DNA from: Phocaeicola salanitronis DSM 18170
GTDB taxonomy: Bacteria > Bacteroidota > Bacteroidia > Bacteroidales > Bacteroidaceae
DNA length: 64,000 bases
NCBI RefSeq assembly: GCF_000190575.1
Contig: NC_015164.1
Coordinates: 2,418,001-2,482,000 of the forward strand
Direction: 5' to 3'
Shown: piece by piece, positions 62,199 through 64,000 of the stretch
How positions within the stretch are numbered: position 1 is the stretch's first letter
Layout of the letters: the number at the start of each line of letters is the position of its first letter
Notes under the pieces: generated by a model
What the model was told of the DNA's origin: nothing
The model's input: the letters and a program-made list of their open reading frames with translations, nothing else
Databases searched by the model: none
Position numbers and translations under genes: made by a program

Positions 62199-63125
62199 TT
62201 AAAATAAAAAACGTTGGTTCGTTTTGGTAACCAACCGAAGAACAGCCTCACTCATATTAGCAGAATCAATTCGTATCACACTGCTGTCCTCTTCAAGAAT
62301 TTGACGATTCAAATCATACATTGCAATATCGTGATGCTTACTGTCATTATAGATAACGCCACGTTTGATGCCATAGGACTTTGCCTTTTCCATGGCATGT
62401 CTCGAACCACAGTCATTTCCTAAGTTATTAGGAGCATAGCTTGCAGATAAAAGTACGGCATCAGAGAATAAGGCTTGTAACCTATCTCGGACAACAAATC
62501 TGCTCACCATGTCATTTCGACTTTTGGGAGCTTCGTAATATTCACTAATAAGCAATCCTCCTGCTTCGACAATTTTTTCAGCAAGTTCTACATTCTCCTT
62601 AGGTAAGATACTGTCAAGAGTACTAGGCAGAATGGCGATAGTTCTAGCACCTTTCTCCAAAGCTGTTTGATGAGCAATTGAGTCACAACCAAGAGCGAGA
62701 CCACTCACTATTGTTGCATTGTGTTTTATGATTTCTGACGTAACCATTCTCTCAGTCAGTTCAATCTTTTCATCAGGATTAAGGACTCCTATAACAGCAA
62801 TATTCAAATTATCTTTGCTTAGTAAGCTTATATTACCTTTATAGAAAAGCGCAAAAGGCTTGTCTGCAGGTTTCACGCTTCCGCGCAAAGAAGGGAAATT
62901 AGCATCACCGATTGCGACAAGACCATCTGCACAATTTCCAAGTTGGTTGATGGCAGATTCTATTCTTTCCCGCTTCTTCATAAACTCATATTCATGAGTC
63001 TCTAAAAGGTGATATAAAATAGATAAGTCTTCGTTTCCACGTAAATTTTTATCTATCCACGCAGGCCCCTTTTGAGGAAAGGTACGAACAGTTAAAATAT
63101 TTAATGCATTTTCCGAGTATTTCAT
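62199..63125 (-). CDS. DprA/Smf-like Rossmann-fold protein
   Basis: 308 residues from ATG 63125, chosen because the longer frame uses a GTG at 63191 inside the PRTase gene. NALNILTVRTFPQKGPAWID is followed by the DprA core: FPSLRGSVKPADKPFALFYK, IVSGLALGCDSIAHQTALEK, GARTIAILPSTLDSILPKEN and LLISEYYEAP. Classic DprA loads RecA in transformation, but here it is beside a PRTase gene in a mobile element, a pairing seen in defence islands. Confidence 0.85.
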   Translation of the reverse strand: MKYSENALNILTVRTFPQKGPAWIDKNLRGNEDLSILYHLLETHEYEFMKKRERIESAINQLGNCADGLVAIGDANFPSLRGSVKPADKPFALFYKGNISLLSKDNLNIAVIGVLNPDEKIELTERMVTSEIIKHNATIVSGLALGCDSIAHQTALEKGARTIAILPSTLDSILPKENVELAEKIVEAGGLLISEYYEAPKSRNDMVSRFVVRDRLQALFSDAVLLSASYAPNNLGNDCGSRHAMEKAKSYGIKRGVIYNDSKHHDIAMYDLNRQILEEDSSVIRIDSANMSEAVLRLVTKTNQRFLF

Positions 63126-63138
63126 ATACAAAGTTTTT

Positions 63139-63801
63139 TCAAAATCTTGACAATGTTTTGCCGATAGAGTAAAAAATGACACTTCTCGCACCTTTGTCTA
63201 AAAGGGCTTGAATGCAATCTTCGTCAATGTTAACGGTCTTAGTGTAAAGATCGTCAATTAGCAATACATCTTGCCCGATTACATCGTCCGAAATATTACA
63301 CGTATCTTTTGTTATACCAACATAAGGCAATTCACCTGCTCCCCCATGACCACTACGAGCCAAATGCGTTGTGGCGGTATCAGTGTGTCTGATAATATCA
63401 TGTGTACCATCTATAAAGCCATTCAATTGTTGTGTCACTAATTGGATTGTGGCTCTTAAGTATAGTTGATTACAGCGATACGAATTTTCTCGTTTTGATC
63501 TAGGAATGACACAAACACGAAGATTTTGTTTCCCACTAAGACGCAGGATCTCAGGCAAGTCGACTTTCAAAATTTGAGTAAGTTTGTTTATTGCATTATT
63601 CAGAATTTGCTGTGGATATGTCGTGATATCATTCTTAAAAGTGCAGATTAGATTTTCAATGGTACCAGGCACGCGCCAGTTACCACCACCTTGGTAATCA
63701 CCATGATAAAAAGCGATTATATCTTGCTTGAGAGCTTTTTCGACACCACCTTCTCTTTTACGACAAAGGCTGGTTCTTGACTGAATTACAAACTGTTCCA
63801 T
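63139..63801 (-). CDS. PRTase-like (ComF-type phosphoribosyltransferase) protein
   Basis: 220 residues from ATG 63801 (an in-frame TTG at 63810 overlaps the previous stop). The PRPP-binding region is DVLLIDDLYTKTVNIDEDCI, where the Asp pair is kept but the TTG part of the usual DDVxTTG is changed. It comes 13 bp before the DprA-like gene. Such PRTase domains occur with DprA-like proteins and among retron-linked effectors. Confidence 0.8.
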   Translation of the reverse strand: MEQFVIQSRTSLCRKREGGVEKALKQDIIAFYHGDYQGGGNWRVPGTIENLICTFKNDITTYPQQILNNAINKLTQILKVDLPEILRLSGKQNLRVCVIPRSKRENSYRCNQLYLRATIQLVTQQLNGFIDGTHDIIRHTDTATTHLARSGHGGAGELPYVGITKDTCNISDDVIGQDVLLIDDLYTKTVNIDEDCIQALLDKGARSVIFYSIGKTLSRF

Positions 63802-63806
63802 ACTGT

Positions 63807-64000
63807 TCAAAATTCTACTTTGATGATTTTATCTATATTGATACCATTAGTAACTGCCTCTGAGGTAGAAGTCTCTTCGTTTTCATATAAATAGGCATAA
63901 CAATTTCTATTCCTCTCTGAAAACAAGCAATTTATGAAATTGAGAATCTTGACAGGTAACGATTTAGAAACGAGCAAAGTTCCCTTATCTGTCTTATTCT
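63807..64000 (-). CDS. C-terminal end of an unknown gene, cut by the window edge
   Basis: The minus-strand frame reads in from the right edge and ends ...TNGINIDKIIKVEF, stop at 63809-63807. Its stop lies 5 bp from the ATG of the PRTase gene, so it is the upstream gene of the same operon. Too little is present to name it. Confidence 0.6.
   Translation of the reverse strand, partial: NKTDKGTLLVSKSLPVKILNFINCLFSERNRNCYAYLYENEETSTSEAVTNGINIDKIIKVEF

Larger units (their letters stand above)
49723..64000. mobile_element. Integrative mobilizable element 2 (NBU-like), right end outside the window
   Basis: Starts at the 3' end of the second tRNA. Paired GCGTAAACA repeats (49774 and 49785, 11 bp apart) and an inverted copy (49812-49820) look like arm sites. 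Gene order integrase, 411-aa protein, DUF3853, VapE-like ATPase, MobC-like, relaxase follows the NBU plan. The cargo is a retron and a DprA/PRTase set. No third tRNA copy is in the window. Confidence 0.75.

Noticed and set aside
62199..63191. GTG 63191 as start of the DprA-like gene
   Set aside because: It would overlap the PRTase gene by 53 bp; ATG 63125, 13 bp after the PRTase stop, fits family starts better.
1..64000. CRISPR arrays
   Set aside because: Direct repeats found are promoter-linked or at element ends; none has regular repeat-spacer units beyond three copies, and there are no cas genes.

Overview
The window is a piece of a Bacteroidales chromosome, most likely Bacteroides or Phocaeicola. 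The signs are a SusC/SusD pair, a hybrid two-component regulator tail, a GH97 glucosidase, a three-gene succinate dehydrogenase/fumarate reductase operon, and many promoters of the Bacteroides form TTG-N19/20-TAnnTTTG. Nothing here fixes the species.

Region 1 (1-34.4 kb) is core-like chromosome. It holds: the end of a regulator plus SusC/SusD; a nitroreductase-like lipoprotein; frdB-frdA-frdC; a solitary tyrosine recombinase beside an OmpA-type porin; mnmA; an EFR1-type ferredoxin; ruvB; a flippase; a DEAD-box RNA helicase; a minus-strand array of four DUF2975-like membrane proteins with a YozG-type HTH protein, a CPBP protease and a DUF3836 protein; GH97; ribF; and a Ca2+ P-type ATPase. Long inverted repeats with near-identical wording sit between many genes. 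Between ribF and a decayed second copy of the ribF 3' end lies a two-gene islet: a SAM methyltransferase, and one 500-residue protein that joins an ECF sigma factor, a membrane helix and an outer-membrane beta-barrel. Both genes start from the same 30-nt promoter-like sequence, so the fusion protein may control itself and the methyltransferase.

Region 2 (about 34.4-49.6 kb) is an AT-rich integrative element inserted downstream of a CAT-anticodon tRNA. It carries an integrase, a ParB-like protein, a radical-SAM (DUF5131-like) protein, a helicase-like ATPase divergent from a DUF3871 protein with iteron-like repeats between them, a structured RNA region with mutually exclusive hairpins, a row of unrecognised small proteins and lipoproteins, an HD-domain protein and an AbiE-type toxin-antitoxin pair. 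A repeated TTTATAGGG/GAAAAAAGT module occurs three times. Paired 11-bp-spaced repeats (TGTTTACCGC) mark both ends. The right end is a second full-length tRNA copy whose D-loop holds a 32-nt hairpin insertion.

Region 3 (about 49.7 kb to the window end) is a second element in tandem, laid out like the mobilizable NBU-type units: integrase, 411-aa protein, DUF3853 protein, VapE-like ATPase, MobC-like and relaxase genes with a candidate oriT. Its cargo is a minus-strand defence-like block: an incomplete gene, a PRTase, a DprA-like protein, an unknown protein, a retron (own promoter, msr-msd RNA with a 14-bp a1/a2 stem, and a reverse transcriptase with NAxxH, YADD and VTG motifs) and a tightly coupled possible HEPN-like effector. 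The right end of this element is outside the window.
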